Shown here piece after piece: positions 27,081 to 36,748 of a stretch of 64,000 nt of DNA (position 1 is its first letter; each line of letters begins with the position of its first letter). The position numbers and the translations under genes were made by a program. The notes beneath the pieces are model-generated. The model had not been told where the DNA came from. It searched no databases and saw only the letters and a program-made list of their open reading frames with translations. Source of the stretch: an uncultured Lachnospiraceae bacterium (lineage in GTDB: Bacteria; Bacillota; Clostridia; Lachnospirales; Lachnospiraceae); contig CACYMQ010000028.1 of NCBI GenBank assembly GCA_902775555.1, positions 17,303 through 81,302 on the forward strand, read 5' to 3'.

Positions 27081-28037
27081 TCACTCTTCCCCGTTATTCA
27101 GGGAGAGTCCAAGTTCTTTCAGCTTGCCAAGAACTTCCTCGAGGGACTTACGACCAAGGTTACGAACCTTCATCATATCCTCAGGGGTCTTATCGCAAAG
27201 CTCTTTAACAGTATTGATACCGGCTCTCTTCAGGCAGTTGAAGGAACGAACGGAAAGCTCCAGCTCGTCGATGGACATAACGATCGCACGATCCTTGTCA
27301 TCTTCCTCTTTCTCAACCATGACATCCAACTGCTGAGCACTCTCAGACAGATCGATGAAAAGTGCCAGATGCTCGGACAGAACCTTTGCTGCGAGGCTGA
27401 CTGCCTCATCCGGTGCAAGTGTTCCGTTGGTGAAGACATCCAGTGTCAGACGGTCATAGTCTGTGATCTGTCCGACACGTGTATTCTCAACCGTCAGGTT
27501 TACACGCTCTACCGGTGTGAAGATGGAATCTACCGCGATCATGTCGATGGCGGAATCCAACTCCTTGTTCTTGTCTGCGCTTACATAGCCTCTGCCGTTG
27601 CGGATCGTCAGTTCCATATCCAGAACCGCATCCGGACCGCTCAGGTTTGCGATCACAAGATCCGGATTGAGGATCTCGATGTCGCTGTCTACCTTGATAT
27701 CGGCAGCTGTTACCACACAGTTACCGGAAGCCTCGATATAAGCGATCTTCGGCTCCTGGCTGGTGGAATTATTCTTGATGCAAAGCTCTTTGATGTTCAT
27801 GATGATCTCAGTTACATCTTCCTTAACTCCCGGAATGGAACTGAACTCATGAAGCACACCTTTGATCTTTACGAAGCTGACTGCAGTTCCCGGAAGGGAG
27901 GACAGCATGATCCGTCTCAGAGAATTTCCGAGTGTGGTACCATAGCCTCTCTCCAGCGGTTCTACAACAAATCTACCGTACTTGTTATCTTCAGATATTT
28001 CTTCGATCTCGATTCTCGGCTTTTCGAATTCAAACAT
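27081..28037 (-). CDS. rpoA: RNA polymerase alpha subunit
   Basis: 318 residues: N-terminal assembly domain (residues about 1-230, with [20 protein letters not shown]) and C-terminal domain (about 250-318, [22 protein letters not shown] and [15 protein letters not shown]) that binds UP elements and activators. Length and motifs are normal. Sits between rpsD and rplQ as in other Firmicutes. Confidence 0.99.
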   Translation of the reverse strand: MFEFEKPRIEIEEISEDNKYGRFVVEPLERGYGTTLGNSLRRIMLSSLPGTAVSFVKIKGVLHEFSSIPGVKEDVTEIIMNIKELCIKNNSTSQEPKIAYIEASGNCVVTAADIKVDSDIEILNPDLVIANLSGPDAVLDMELTIRNGRGYVSADKNKELDSAIDMIAVDSIFTPVERVNLTVENTRVGQITDYDRLTLDVFTNGTLAPDEAVSLAAKVLSEHLALFIDLSESAQQLDVMVEKEEDDKDRAIVMSIDELELSVRSFNCLKRAGINTVKELCDKTPEDMMKVRNLGRKSLEEVLGKLKELGLSLNNGEE

Positions 28038-28104
28038 GCGCTATTCCCCTCCTTATTCGTCGATTGCTGCCGCTATGCGGCTGTTACCCTACCCCTGCAA
28101 ATGA

Positions 28105-28698
28105 TTACTTGGAATACAGCTCGACGATAAGGGTCTCATTTACAGGAACATCGATCTGCTCGCGAAGCGGCTTCTCATTTACCTTACCGGAAAGGGTCTC
28201 GGAGCTTGCCTCCATCCATGCCGGTACAGCCACACCACCGTTTGCTTCTACGATATCCTTAAATCTCTGAAGAGACTTGCTCTTCTCCTTGATCTCGATC
28301 ACATCTCCCGGAGTCACCTTATAAGACGGGATGTTTACAACCTTGCCGTTTACGAGTACGTGTCTGTGTGTTACCACCTGACGTGCCTCACGACGTGTAC
28401 GTGCAAATCCCATACGGAAAATGATATTGTCCAGACGAAGCTCCAGAAGAGTCATCAGGTTGGTACCTACCAGACCCGGCATACGCTCTGCCTTCTTGTA
28501 AAGGTTACGGAAGGGCTTCTCCTGTACGCCATAGATGAACTTAGCCTTCTGCTTCTCTCTCAGCTGAAGACCATACTCACTTACCTTACGGTTCGCACGC
28601 ATGGACTTACGATTGGACTTCTTATTTACACCCAGATATGCCGGTTCCAGATCCAGAGAACGGCATCTTTTAAGAATGGGGGTTCTGTTAATAGCCAT
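28105..28698 (-). CDS. rpsD: 30S ribosomal protein S4 (uS4)
   Basis: 197 residues with the S4 RNA-binding domain (LDNIIFRMGFARTRREARQVVTHRHVLVNG). The N-terminal region lacks the four-cysteine zinc knuckle of some S4 proteins, so this is the zinc-free form. S4 nucleates 30S assembly. Between rpsK and rpoA. Confidence 0.98.
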   Translation of the reverse strand: MAINRTPILKRCRSLDLEPAYLGVNKKSNRKSMRANRKVSEYGLQLREKQKAKFIYGVQEKPFRNLYKKAERMPGLVGTNLMTLLELRLDNIIFRMGFARTRREARQVVTHRHVLVNGKVVNIPSYKVTPGDVIEIKEKSKSLQRFKDIVEANGGVAVPAWMEASSETLSGKVNEKPLREQIDVPVNETLIVELYSK

Positions 28699-28717
28699 AA
28701 TTTCCTGTACCTCCTAA

Positions 28718-29116
28718 TCAGACTCTTCTTCTCTTCGGCGGACGACAACCGTTATGCGGTACCGGTGTAACGTCCTTAATGGTCTTAACCTCAAGTCCGC
28801 ATGCAGCCAGCGCACGAATCGCTGCCTCACGTCCGGAACCCGGGCCTTTTACCATAACATCCAGTGTCTTCAGACCGTAAGGTGCAGCTGCCTTTGCTGC
28901 TGTCTCTGCTGCCATCTGTGCAGCATACGGTGTAGACTTCTTGGAACCTCTGAAGCCAAGTCCGCCTGCGCTTGCCCAGGAAAGTGCATTTCCCTCTGCG
29001 TCTGTAAGTGTTACGATCGTATTATTAAAAGAAGACTGAATATGAGCCTGTCCATGTTCAACGATCTTTCTATTACGCTTTTTTGTTACTTTCTTAGTCG
29101 TCTTAGCATTAGCCAT
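28718..29116 (-). CDS. rpsK: 30S ribosomal protein S11 (uS11)
   Basis: 132 residues with [43 protein letters not shown] and the C-terminal [16 protein letters not shown], all diagnostic. Part of the 30S platform, interacting with mRNA near the E site. Twenty bp after rpsM. Confidence 0.99.
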   Translation of the reverse strand: MANAKTTKKVTKKRNRKIVEHGQAHIQSSFNNTIVTLTDAEGNALSWASAGGLGFRGSKKSTPYAAQMAAETAAKAAAPYGLKTLDVMVKGPGSGREAAIRALAACGLEVKTIKDVTPVPHNGCRPPKRRRV

Positions 29117-29136
29117 GAACGTTATCCTCCGATTTA

Positions 29137-29505
29137 TTACTTCTTCTTATTCGCTACCGTCTTCTTCGGACCCTTACGTGTACGTGCATTGTTCTTTGTG
29201 TTCTGTCCACGTACCGGAAGTCCCTTTCTGTGACGGATACCACGATAACAACCGATTTCCTGCAGGCGCTTGATGTTCAGCGCCGTCTCCCTGCGGAGAT
29301 CACCCTCTACCATAAGGGTTTCATTGATCACATCACTGATCCGGCGAACCTCATCATCCGTCAGATCGCGAACTCTTGTGTCCGGATTTACATCTGCGCT
29401 TGTGAGCACCTTCTTTGAAGTAGAAAGACCGATACCGTAGATATAGGTCAGTCCGATCTCGATGCGCTTCTCTCTCGGTAAATCCACACCTGAAATACGA
29501 GCCAT
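29137..29505 (-). CDS. rpsM: 30S ribosomal protein S13 (uS13)
   Basis: 122 residues with [25 protein letters not shown] and the tail [25 protein letters not shown]. Sits in the 30S head and forms intersubunit bridges. AGGAGG precedes the start. A 350-bp spacer, much larger than usual, separates it from rpmJ upstream. Confidence 0.99.
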   Translation of the reverse strand: MARISGVDLPREKRIEIGLTYIYGIGLSTSKKVLTSADVNPDTRVRDLTDDEVRRISDVINETLMVEGDLRRETALNIKRLQEIGCYRGIRHRKGLPVRGQNTKNNARTRKGPKKTVANKKK

Positions 29506-29855
29506 TTTTTTTACCTCCGATTAATAAATATAAACTCTCGGCACATCACCCGGGTAACTCCTGTATGGACGCAGGAGGTGGAATGTTTTGGTATACCCAT
29601 GGATGTACGCATCCACATGTAGCATCACGAGGTATGACGAAACTCGTGTGCCCGTCGCACAGTCTCCTGTAAAATGTACCGCTCCCCCGTAGGATGCCGC
29701 ATACATCTGAAACCATGCTCTGTTTTTCAGCCGCTTTTTGTGGATCCTTCAATCCACACCTGTCGCATAACAACGACCGGGATCGATCACTTCCCTCCGT
29801 TACATCCGTAAGGACCATGATCATTCATCCGTGTATCTGCTCTGCAGATCCCACA
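29506..29855 (-). other. Structured 350-bp spacer between rpmJ and rpsM
   Basis: No recognised gene. Consecutive short inverted repeats fill it: CTCCTG/CAGGAG (29558-29577), TGGATG-TACG-CATCCA (29600-29615), CACGAG/CTCGTG (29626-29648), TGTGC/GCACA (29647-29661), TGTGGAT/ATCCACA (29739-29758), GTCG/CGAC (29762-29777) and ATCTGC-TCT-GCAGAT (29835-29849). A 92-codon frame (29546-29824, minus) is open but looks like no known protein. A structured RNA element inside the alpha operon is possible. Confidence 0.45.
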
Positions 29856-29969
29856 TTAACCCTGGCGCTGCTTGTGCTTCGGATTTTCGCAGATAATAAG
29901 TATTCTGCCTTTTCTTTTAATGACTTTGCACTTGTCGCAAATCGGTTTTACTGATGCACGAACCTTCAT
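29856..29969 (-). CDS. rpmJ: 50S ribosomal protein L36 (bL36)
   Basis: 37 residues, [20 protein letters not shown] then a short basic tail ending KHKQRQG. The zinc-ribbon Cys-x2-Cys...Cys...His (CDKC, C27, H32) marks the zinc-binding form. AAAGGAG precedes the ATG at 29969. It heads the alpha-operon transcript, with promoter and hairpin leader upstream. Confidence 0.98.
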   Translation of the reverse strand: MKVRASVKPICDKCKVIKRKGRILIICENPKHKQRQG

Positions 29970-30073
29970 TAAAATACTCTCCTTTCTGCTTTTCTCCTTT
30001 GACTATAACTACGGGTTTCCGCAGGGATCCTTCGGCCGTCTTCCCCTAAAATAACCGGCTTAGACGACCATAA

Positions 30074-30104
30074 CGACAGGAGGGCATAGTATGCCCCTCT
30101 GTCG
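30074..30104 (-). promoter_or_regulatory. Hairpin in the rpmJ leader
   Basis: CGACAG(G)AGGGCATA pairs with TATGCCCCTCTGTCG around a short loop. It lies about 20 nt after the predicted transcription start in a 150-nt untranslated leader, a position suited to autoregulation of the alpha operon. No further evidence. Confidence 0.5.
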
Positions 30105-30124
30105 AAAAGTCTCTGCAATCCGCT

Positions 30125-30153
30125 ATTCTATCATTTTCGCAAATGAAATGCAA
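30125..30153 (-). promoter_or_regulatory. Promoter before rpmJ (alpha operon)
   Basis: TTGCAT (30148-30153, minus strand), 17-bp spacer, TAGAAT (30125-30130). It means rpmJ-rpsM-rpsK-rpsD-rpoA-rplQ can be transcribed separately from the spc operon. Confidence 0.75.
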
Positions 30154-30176
30154 GCAGATTTTATATTATTTTTCGC

Positions 30177-30305
30177 GGTGCGTCCCTCGGATGCTTCGCA
30201 TCTCTCGGGATCGCGCTGGCGCGCTATGTGGCTTCGCGCATAAGGGCCCCTCTGTGAGCAAGCTCCCCGGGGCCCTTATGCGCTCATCCACGCACCGCTT
30301 GTAGA
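30177..30305. repeat. Nested palindromic element after infA
   Basis: Outer arms GCGGTGCGT and ACGCACCGC enclose GCGCATAAGGGCCCC/GGGGCCCTTATGCGC and GGATGCTTCGCATC. The core GTGAGCAAGCTCCC and the edge GCACCGCTTGTAG next to the infA stop recur in the rpsJ-rplC spacer at 41.8 kb, so this looks like a mobile or amplified extragenic palindrome. It may terminate the spc transcript. Confidence 0.65.
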
Positions 30306-30312
30306 TACGCGT

Positions 30313-30531
30313 CTATTTCGCTCTCCATGTGATCCGTCCTTTGGACAGATCATAAGGGGAAAGCACTACGGTAACCTTGTCACCGGGAAGGATCTTGATA
30401 TAATTCATACGAAGCTTCCCACTGATGTGCGCAAGTATCTGATGTCCGTTCTCCAGTTCTACATTGAACATGGCATTCGGAAGCTTCTCAAGCACTACAC
30501 CTTCGCATTCGATTTCATCTGATTTCGACAT
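30313..30531 (-). CDS. infA: Translation initiation factor IF-1
   Basis: 72 residues, an S1/OB-fold: [69 protein letters not shown] pattern. Binds the 30S A site during initiation. It follows adk by 18 bp; map, which often lies between them in Firmicutes, is not present here. Confidence 0.98.
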   Translation of the reverse strand: MSKSDEIECEGVVLEKLPNAMFNVELENGHQILAHISGKLRMNYIKILPGDKVTVVLSPYDLSKGRITWRAK

Positions 30532-30549
30532 ACACTGACTCCTTACCTT

Positions 30550-31194
30550 TTACTGCTCAAGGACTGCTACGATAGCCTCAAATACATCATTCATATCCTG
30601 TGTGCCATCGATATTCCGAACCACGCCTGCCTTCTCATAATAATCGATGAGCGGCTGTGTCTGCTCATGATATACGGAAAGACGGTTCAGTACGGTCTCC
30701 GGCTTGTCATCATCACGAAGGATCAGCTTCTCACCGCAGGTGTCACATACACCCTCAACCTTCGGAGCATTGTACTTGATATGATAGGTTGCACCGCAGC
30801 CTACACATGCACGACGACCGGACATACGATTTACGATGTTCTCATCCGGAACATCTACATTGATGGCATAGTCTACCTTCTCACCGTTCTTTGACAGAGC
30901 AGCATCCAGCGCTTCTGCCTGAGGGATCGTTCTCGGGAAACCGTCCAGTACATATCCGTTCTTGCAGTCATCCTGTGCGAAACGATCCATGATCAGATCA
31001 ACTACCAGTTCATCCGGAACCAGTGCACCCTGATCCATGTATTCCTTTGCCTTCTTACCAAGCTCTGTACCCTGCTTGATGTTGGCGCGGAAGATATCTC
31101 CTGTGGAAATGTGGGGGATATCATACTTTGCTGCGATCATTTTTGCCTGTGTACCCTTTCCGGCACCAGGAGCTCCTAACATGATAATCTTCAT
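30550..31194 (-). CDS. adk: Adenylate kinase, zinc-lid form
   Basis: 214 residues. Catalyses ATP + AMP to 2 ADP. P-loop GAPGAGKGT (7-15), [14 protein letters not shown], and a long LID with a four-cysteine zinc site (CVGCGATYH...CDTCG), usual in Gram-positives. Normal length. Located after secY as in many Firmicutes. Confidence 0.99.
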   Translation of the reverse strand: MKIIMLGAPGAGKGTQAKMIAAKYDIPHISTGDIFRANIKQGTELGKKAKEYMDQGALVPDELVVDLIMDRFAQDDCKNGYVLDGFPRTIPQAEALDAALSKNGEKVDYAINVDVPDENIVNRMSGRRACVGCGATYHIKYNAPKVEGVCDTCGEKLILRDDDKPETVLNRLSVYHEQTQPLIDYYEKAGVVRNIDGTQDMNDVFEAIVAVLEQ

Positions 31195-31227
31195 CTTTGC
31201 TACTCCCTTCTCATATAAATGCGTCTA

Positions 31228-31266
31228 AGATCCTTCGTCTGTGCATGATTCGCGCAGCGAAGAATC
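31228..31266. repeat. Interspersed palindromic repeat copy between secY and adk
   Basis: AAGATCCTTCG and CGAAGAATCTT form an imperfect inverted repeat with CTGTGC/GCGCAG inside. It belongs to the same family as the clusters at 16, 60.5 and 61.7 kb. Confidence 0.65.
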
Positions 31267-31315
31267 TTATCCGCGACTTATGAATCTTCAGAACCGGTCT
31301 CAGAATCCGTATCTG

Positions 31316-32635
31316 TCAGCTCAGGAAGCCGTTGTAGTTCCGGACAACCATCTTAGACTCGATCTGCTTAATGGTTTCAATGATAACACCTACGATAATG
31401 ATCAGAGATGTACCACCGAAGGATACACCTGCTCCGAATCTTCCGTTGAAGAAGATGGGGATCAGTGCAACCAGCATCAGGCCGAAGGCACCGATGATGA
31501 CAATGTAGTTCAGAATGGCATTCAGGTAATCCTGTGTCGGCTTACCCGGACGAATACCGGGGATGAATCCGCCGCCCTTCTTCAGATTCTGGGAGATCTC
31601 CATCGGGTTGAAAGAGATCGATGTATAGAAATATGCGAAGAAGATAACAAGCAGGATGTAAACACCAAGTCCGATGTACGCCCACGGATATCCGGACCGG
31701 AACCAGTAATTGGAGTTCAGACCTTCCAGGATCCGGTTACCTACGGTACTCTCAACCTTGATACCAAAGAGGTTGATGATGACCGAAGGGATCGACATCA
31801 GCGTGGATGCGAAAATGATGGGCATAACATTTCCGGTATTTACCTTCAGCGGAATATGTGAGGATCTTCCGCCTGCATACTGACGACGGCCTGCCGTCTT
31901 CTGTGCGTAGGAAACCGGGATCCGCCGCTCCGCATCATTCAGTATGACCGTAAGGATCGTCGTACCCAGGATAACACCCAGGATGATGATGATAGCGAAG
32001 GACATATGTACTACATCCTTGCCGCTTACGAACATGTCCCACAGACTCTTAAGGTCACTGGGGATACGGGAAATGATGTTGATGAGAAGGATGATGGAGA
32101 TACCGTTTCCGATCCCTCTTTCGCTGATCCTCTCACCCAGCCACATAACCAATGCACTACCTGTGGTAAGTGCAACAACTACTACGATAACATTAAAGGC
32201 GTTATATTCCTTCAGGATTCCTGACCGTCCGAAGCCTATGGTAAGACCAAGACTCTCTACTACCGCCAGAACGATGGATACGATACGGGTGATCGCTGTG
32301 ATCTTCTTACGACCCTCGTCGCCGTCCTTCTGCATCTCTTCCAGAGCCGGAATGGCAATGGTGAGGAGCTGCATGATGATGGAGGCTGTGATATAGGGTG
32401 TAACCGATAATGCGAATATGGTCATTCTCGAGATCGAACCACCGGTCAGTGTGTTCAGGATCTCGGAAGCACCCTCACCGAGAGCACCTGTGAAAAGACC
32501 ATCCACCTTGGACGTATCAATGCCCGGTGCCGGGATTCTGGATCCCAGACGAACGATGATGATAACAAAGAATGTAAAGATGAGACCATTACGGATCTCC
32601 TTTACCTTCAGTGCGTCTTTCAAGGTTTTGAACAT
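31316..32635 (-). CDS. secY: Protein translocase subunit SecY
   Basis: 439 residues with ten hydrophobic helices. Motifs include the N-terminal VKEIRNGLIFTF, IPAPGIDT, GERISERGIGNGIS and the cytosolic-loop PGKPTQDYLN region. Forms the protein-conducting channel with SecE and SecG. Its ATG directly abuts the rplO stop. Confidence 0.98.
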   Translation of the reverse strand: MFKTLKDALKVKEIRNGLIFTFFVIIIVRLGSRIPAPGIDTSKVDGLFTGALGEGASEILNTLTGGSISRMTIFALSVTPYITASIIMQLLTIAIPALEEMQKDGDEGRKKITAITRIVSIVLAVVESLGLTIGFGRSGILKEYNAFNVIVVVVALTTGSALVMWLGERISERGIGNGISIILLINIISRIPSDLKSLWDMFVSGKDVVHMSFAIIIILGVILGTTILTVILNDAERRIPVSYAQKTAGRRQYAGGRSSHIPLKVNTGNVMPIIFASTLMSIPSVIINLFGIKVESTVGNRILEGLNSNYWFRSGYPWAYIGLGVYILLVIFFAYFYTSISFNPMEISQNLKKGGGFIPGIRPGKPTQDYLNAILNYIVIIGAFGLMLVALIPIFFNGRFGAGVSFGGTSLIIIVGVIIETIKQIESKMVVRNYNGFLS

Positions 32636-33076
32636 TTACTTCACCTCTACTTTTCCGCCAAGAGCTTCGATCTTCTCGATCGCTGCAGCACTGGCTGCGT
32701 TCACCTTTACGGTAAGCTTCTTTGTCAACTCTCCATTTCCTAAGATCTTCACGCCATCACGCGGGTTCTTTACAATTCCTGCCTCTACAAGAGATTCCAC
32801 CGTAACCTCAGCGCCATCCTCAAAACGATTCAGTACGTCCAGATTCAGTGCGATGATCTCCTTGTGGTTTCTGCACTTGAAGCCTCTCTTCGGGAGACGT
32901 CTGTACAGGGGCATCTGACCACCTTCGAAGCCCGGTCTCGGTGCTCCGGAACGTGCCTTCTGTCCTTTATGTCCTTTACCTGCTGTCTTACCGTTTCCTG
33001 ATCCATGGCCACGACCACGGCGGAAATCGTCACGGCTTACCGCGCCTTCTGCAGGTGCAAGTGTTGATAAATCCAT
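32636..33076 (-). CDS. rplO: 50S ribosomal protein L15 (uL15)
   Basis: 146 residues, with the Gly/Arg-rich N-terminus ([24 protein letters not shown]) that threads into 23S rRNA and the C-terminal globular part. Stop TAA is immediately followed by the secY ATG, implying coupled translation. Confidence 0.98.
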   Translation of the reverse strand: MDLSTLAPAEGAVSRDDFRRGRGHGSGNGKTAGKGHKGQKARSGAPRPGFEGGQMPLYRRLPKRGFKCRNHKEIIALNLDVLNRFEDGAEVTVESLVEAGIVKNPRDGVKILGNGELTKKLTVKVNAASAAAIEKIEALGGKVEVK

Positions 33077-33182
33077 GATGCTTCCTCCTTTTTCTTTAGG
33101 GCTCCGTCACAGGCTTCCGCAACTGAAGCGGAAGCTCCGTATGACTTCACACCCGGATATCTGCTGTGCAAATATCCCTTCG

Positions 33183-33365
33183 TTATGCTTCCTCTACCTT
33201 AAGCATATAGCCAACCTGTGCGATCATTCCTTTTGTTGCTGCATTGTTCGGCAGCTCTACGGTCTTATGCAGTTTGGTCAGGCCAAGGGCCTCAACGGTT
33301 CTTCTATGCTTCGGGATTGCACCGATCGGTGACTTTACCAGAGTTACTTTCAACATATCTGCCAT
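33183..33365 (-). CDS. rpmD: 50S ribosomal protein L30 (uL30)
   Basis: 60 residues from ATG 33365, where AGGAGG lies nine bases upstream; an ATG two codons earlier is too close to that site. Motifs MLKVTLVKSPIGAIPKHRRTVEALGLTKL are diagnostic. The 106-bp spacer to rplO holds two hairpins (GCTTCCGC/GCGGAAGC and GGATAT/ATATCC). Confidence 0.97.
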   Translation of the reverse strand: MADMLKVTLVKSPIGAIPKHRRTVEALGLTKLHKTVELPNNAATKGMIAQVGYMLKVEEA

Positions 33366-33378
33366 CTTCATATCCCTC

Positions 33379-33882
33379 CTAGTTGAGAATCTCATCCACG
33401 GACTTGCCGCGAAGTCTTGCGATTTCATTCGGATCCTGGATAGCCTTCAGGCCATTCAGTGTGGCAAGAACTACATTCTGCTTGTTGTTGGATCCAAGAG
33501 ACTTTGTACGGATATTGCGATATCCTGCCAGATCCAGTACGGAACGTGCCGGACCACCTGCGATGATACCGGTACCTTCCGGAGCAGACTTCAGAAGTAC
33601 GGTTGCACTTCCGAACTCGCCTGTAAATCCGTAAGGAATACTTCCTGCCTCGTTGATCGGAACCTCGATCATGTTCTTGATCGCATCCTCTTTTGCCTTC
33701 CGGATCGCCTCCGGAATCTCGGCAGCCTTTCCAACTCCGGCACCTACATGTCCATTCCGGTCTCCGACTACGATAAGTGCTGCAAAACGCATGTTACGTC
33801 CGCCCTTAACAACCTTCGTAACTCGCTTGATCGCTACTACGTTATCGGCTAATTCTAACTGACTTGCGTCGATCTTTTTCAT
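33379..33882 (-). CDS. rpsE: 30S ribosomal protein S5 (uS5)
   Basis: 167 residues with [30 protein letters not shown] and [23 protein letters not shown]. Important for decoding accuracy and spectinomycin response. Normal length. Confidence 0.99.
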   Translation of the reverse strand: MKKIDASQLELADNVVAIKRVTKVVKGGRNMRFAALIVVGDRNGHVGAGVGKAAEIPEAIRKAKEDAIKNMIEVPINEAGSIPYGFTGEFGSATVLLKSAPEGTGIIAGGPARSVLDLAGYRNIRTKSLGSNNKQNVVLATLNGLKAIQDPNEIARLRGKSVDEILN

Positions 33883-33900
33883 TACGTTCGTTCCTCCTTA

Positions 33901-34269
33901 TTAGAATTCCAGACCGGCTTCTCTTGCAGCATCTGCCAAAGCCTTGATCTTACCCTGGTAAATGAATCCGCCACGGTCAAATACGACTGTCTTTACACCG
34001 GCTGCGATCGCACGCTCTGCGATCACCTTTCCGACATAAGCGGCTGCATCTACATCATTTGTCTTCTCCAGTTCGGACTTTACAGCCTTCTCAACTGTAG
34101 AGGCTGCTACAAGGGTCTTTCCTTCGGAGTCATCAATAACCTGAGCGTACATATGATTATTACTTCTGAAGACCGCCAGTCTCGGGCGCTCTGCTGTGCC
34201 GCTGAACCGGTTGCGAATCTTCAGATGCTTCTTAGCACGAACTTCACTTCTGGATTCTTTATTTATCAT
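33901..34269 (-). CDS. rplR: 50S ribosomal protein L18 (uL18)
   Basis: 122 residues from ATG 34269. A GTG three codons earlier overlaps the AAGGAG site and is unlikely to be used. Motifs [30 protein letters not shown] and [23 protein letters not shown]. Binds 5S rRNA. Confidence 0.98.
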   Translation of the reverse strand: MINKESRSEVRAKKHLKIRNRFSGTAERPRLAVFRSNNHMYAQVIDDSEGKTLVAASTVEKAVKSELEKTNDVDAAAYVGKVIAERAIAAGVKTVVFDRGGFIYQGKIKALADAAREAGLEF

Positions 34270-34284
34270 CTTATTCACACTCCT

Positions 34285-34851
34285 TTATTTCTTACCGGTC
34301 TTACCAACCTTGCGGCGGATTACCTCGTAATCATACTTGATACCCTTGCCCTTATACGGTTCCGGAGCACGCTTCTCGCGGATCTCTGCTGCATACTGCT
34401 TCTCGCGGATCTCTGCTGCATACTGTCCAACCTTCTCCTTGTCGATACCGCTGACAATGATCTTGTTGTCCTGTACTTCCGTTGTAAGGCCTTCCGGATC
34501 CTCCATCTCTACCGGATGAGAGTAACCCAGGTTGAGGACCAGCTTCTTACCCTGCTTAGCAGCACGATAACCTACACCGTTTACCTCAAGAGTCTTCTTG
34601 TAGCCGTCGGTAACACCGATAACCATGTTGTGAATAAGAGTTCTTGTGAGACCATGCAGGGCCCGGTTTCTCTTCAGGTCGTTCGGTCTCTTAACCGTAA
34701 GGACGCCATCCTCGATGGTAAGCTCCATCTCAGGCGCAAGCTGTCTTGCAAGCTCTCCCTTCGGTCCCTTTACCGTCACCTTATTATTTTCTGCTATATC
34801 TACAGTTACGCCTGCAGGAATAGCGATAGGCATTTTTCCGATACGTGACAT
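34285..34851 (-). CDS. rplF: 50S ribosomal protein L6 (uL6) with internal tandem duplication
   Basis: 188 residues against the usual 177-180. The excess is a 9-residue in-frame tandem duplication, QYAAEIREK, at 143-151 and 152-160, encoded by two perfect 27-bp copies (34372-34425). It lies just before the conserved [11 protein letters not shown] segment that contacts 23S rRNA near the sarcin-ricin loop. The rest ([25 protein letters not shown]) is normal. No good Shine-Dalgarno precedes the ATG, which lies inside the altered 3' end of rpsH. Confidence 0.96.
   Translation of the reverse strand: MSRIGKMPIAIPAGVTVDIAENNKVTVKGPKGELARQLAPEMELTIEDGVLTVKRPNDLKRNRALHGLTRTLIHNMVIGVTDGYKKTLEVNGVGYRAAKQGKKLVLNLGYSHPVEMEDPEGLTTEVQDNKIIVSGIDKEKVGQYAAEIREKQYAAEIREKRAPEPYKGKGIKYDYEVIRRKVGKTGKK
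34372..34425. repeat. Perfect 27-bp tandem duplication inside rplF
   Basis: CTTCTCGCGGATCTCTGCTG... occurs at 34372-34398 and again at 34399-34425 without a single difference, which implies a recent event. Confidence 0.95.
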
Positions 34852-35249
34852 TTGCTGAACGCCAGTACTTCACCGCCGACATTCAGCTTACGAGCTTCCT
34901 TGTCGGTGATAACGCCCTTGTTCGTTGAAATGATGGCTGTTCCGTAGCCGCCCAGTACCTTCGGAAGGTTCTCGGTATCAGCGTAGATACGAAGACCCGG
35001 CTTGGAGATACGGCGAAGTCCGGAGAGGACCTTCTCGTTCTTATCCTTACCATACTTCAGTGTGATACGGATCACATCAAACTTTCCATCATTTACGATA
35101 TCAACCGCCTTGATATATCCCTCAGAAAGAAGGATGTCAGCGATAGCCCGCTTCATCTTGGAAGACGGGATATCAACGGTGTCATGCTTTGCTGTATTTG
35201 CATTGCGGATTCTTGTAAGCATATCTGCAATCGGATCGCTAATTGACAT
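34806..35249 (-). CDS. rpsH: 30S ribosomal protein S8 (uS8) with altered C-terminus
   Basis: 147 residues against the usual 130-133. Residues 1-130 are normal ([16 protein letters not shown], the rRNA-binding [21 protein letters not shown]). After GGEVLAF the family ending (YVW or similar, then stop) is missing; the frame instead runs 16 residues through the start of rplF, ending 46 nt inside it. A small deletion removing the true 3' end and the intergenic ribosome site of rplF would give this. S8 represses the spc operon in E. coli by binding its mRNA; whether it does here is unknown. Confidence 0.95.
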   Translation of the reverse strand: MSISDPIADMLTRIRNANTAKHDTVDIPSSKMKRAIADILLSEGYIKAVDIVNDGKFDVIRITLKYGKDKNEKVLSGLRRISKPGLRIYADTENLPKVLGGYGTAIISTNKGVITDKEARKLNVGGEVLAFSKCHVSEKCLSLFLQA

Positions 35250-35269
35250 AGTTTTGTCCTCCTTTCATT

Positions 35270-35455
35270 CTACCAGCTGGATTTCTTCACGCCCGGGATC
35301 TCTCCCTTGTAAGCTAACTCACGGAAGCAGATTCTGCAGATTCCGTACTTTCTAAGGTAAGCATGCGGACGTCCACAGATCTTGCAACGTGTATACTCTC
35401 TGGTGGAGAACTTCTGCTTTCTCTGCTGCTTTATTTTCATTGCAGTCTTTGCCAT
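35270..35455 (-). CDS. rpsZ: 30S ribosomal protein S14 type Z (uS14, zinc form)
   Basis: 61 residues with CxxC...CxxC (CKIC and CRIC) zinc knuckle and the [26 protein letters not shown] ending. This short zinc form is the ancestral paralogue in Firmicutes. Confidence 0.98.
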   Translation of the reverse strand: MAKTAMKIKQQRKQKFSTREYTRCKICGRPHAYLRKYGICRICFRELAYKGEIPGVKKSSW

Positions 35456-35467
35456 GATACTTCCTCC

Positions 35468-36007
35468 TTATTTCTTAAACGGCATACCGAACAGTCTCAA
35501 TAACTCTCTTGCTTCCTCGTCAGTCTTGGCTGTGGTTACGAAGATCACATCCATACCGCGAACCTTGTCAACCTTATCATACTCGATCTCGGGGAAAATG
35601 ATCTGCTCCTTGATGCCGAGTGCGTAGTTTCCTCTTCCATCGAAGGAATCTGCGCTGACACCGCGGAAGTCACGTACCCGAGGCAGAGCCAGGTTGATCA
35701 GACGATCTGCGAATTCATACATCCGCTCGCCACGAAGAGTTACCTTACATCCGATGGGCATGCCCTCACGGAGTTTGAAGTTAGCAACAGACTTCTTAGC
35801 TTTGGTGATGACCGGCTTCTGTCCGGAGATCTCTGTCATATCCTTGACAGCAGACTCAAGAATCTTTGCATTTTCACGTGCCTCACCGACACCCATGTTG
35901 AGAACGATCTTCTCAAGCTTCGGAACCTGCATTACGTTCTTGTAACCGAACTTCTTGATCATTGCTACTTTTATATCACTTTCGTATGTATCTCTTAATC
36001 TACTCAA
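35468..36007 (-). CDS. rplE: 50S ribosomal protein L5 (uL5)
   Basis: 179 residues, with [30 protein letters not shown] and [21 protein letters not shown]. Binds 5S rRNA and contacts P-site tRNA. Normal length. Confidence 0.99.
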   Translation of the reverse strand: MSRLRDTYESDIKVAMIKKFGYKNVMQVPKLEKIVLNMGVGEARENAKILESAVKDMTEISGQKPVITKAKKSVANFKLREGMPIGCKVTLRGERMYEFADRLINLALPRVRDFRGVSADSFDGRGNYALGIKEQIIFPEIEYDKVDKVRGMDVIFVTTAKTDEEARELLRLFGMPFKK

Positions 36008-36029
36008 TGTTCAAAGCCTCCTTCCCGGA

Positions 36030-36347
36030 TTAATCAATGGTCTCGGTCTTGCCGTTTACATGAGCAACCCGAACCTTGTTCTTCTTCTCACCCTGGAAGC
36101 CGACTCTTACGGTAGATCCCTTATACAGGTACATAACGTTTGAGATATCGATCGGTGCTTCCTTCTCAATGATGCCGCCCTGCTGATTTGCTGCGCTGGG
36201 CTTGCTGTGCTTGTAAACCTTGTTTACACCCTCTACCAGAACCTTATGATTCTTGGGATCTACGGAAAGCACCTTGCCTTCTTTTCCTTTATCCTTACCG
36301 GCGATGACCCGTACCAGGTCATCCTTCTTGATTTTAGATGCTGCCAC
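36030..36347 (-). CDS. rplX: 50S ribosomal protein L24 (uL24)
   Basis: 105 residues with the KOW motif [25 protein letters not shown]. Early assembly protein at the tunnel exit. Confidence 0.98.
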   Translation of the reverse strand: MAASKIKKDDLVRVIAGKDKGKEGKVLSVDPKNHKVLVEGVNKVYKHSKPSAANQQGGIIEKEAPIDISNVMYLYKGSTVRVGFQGEKKNKVRVAHVNGKTETID

Positions 36348-36361
36348 TTATGGTCACCTCC

Positions 36362-36730
36362 TTACAGTACTTCCGGTGCCAGGGAGATGATCTTCATGAA
36401 TTTCTTATCTCTCAGCTCTCTTGCTACCGGTCCAAAAATACGGGTTCCTCTCGGATTCAGATCATCCTTGATGATAACTGCTGCATTCTCGTCGAAACGG
36501 ATGTAAGATCCGTCCTTACGACGTGCACCCTTCTTTGTACGAACAACAACTGCCTTTACAACATCGCCCTTCTTTACAACACCGCCGGGTGTTGCATCCT
36601 TAACGGTAGCAACGATGATGTCGCCGATTCCTGCATATCTTCTGACTGAACCGCCGAGAACGCGAATGCAAAGAAGCTCTTTTGCGCCTGTGTTATCAGC
36701 AACTCGAAGTCTTGTTTCCTGCTGTACCAT
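36362..36730 (-). CDS. rplN: 50S ribosomal protein L14 (uL14)
   Basis: 122 residues with [27 protein letters not shown] and [25 protein letters not shown]. Forms an intersubunit bridge. Normal length. Confidence 0.99.
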   Translation of the reverse strand: MVQQETRLRVADNTGAKELLCIRVLGGSVRRYAGIGDIIVATVKDATPGGVVKKGDVVKAVVVRTKKGARRKDGSYIRFDENAAVIIKDDLNPRGTRIFGPVARELRDKKFMKIISLAPEVL

Positions 36731-36748
36731 AGTTCTTTCTTCGCCTCC

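Noticed and set aside
29546-29824. 92-codon minus-strand frame in the rpmJ-rpsM spacer
   Set aside because: No family resemblance and a poor ribosome site; the region looks more like structured RNA. Kept only as a remark in the spacer feature.
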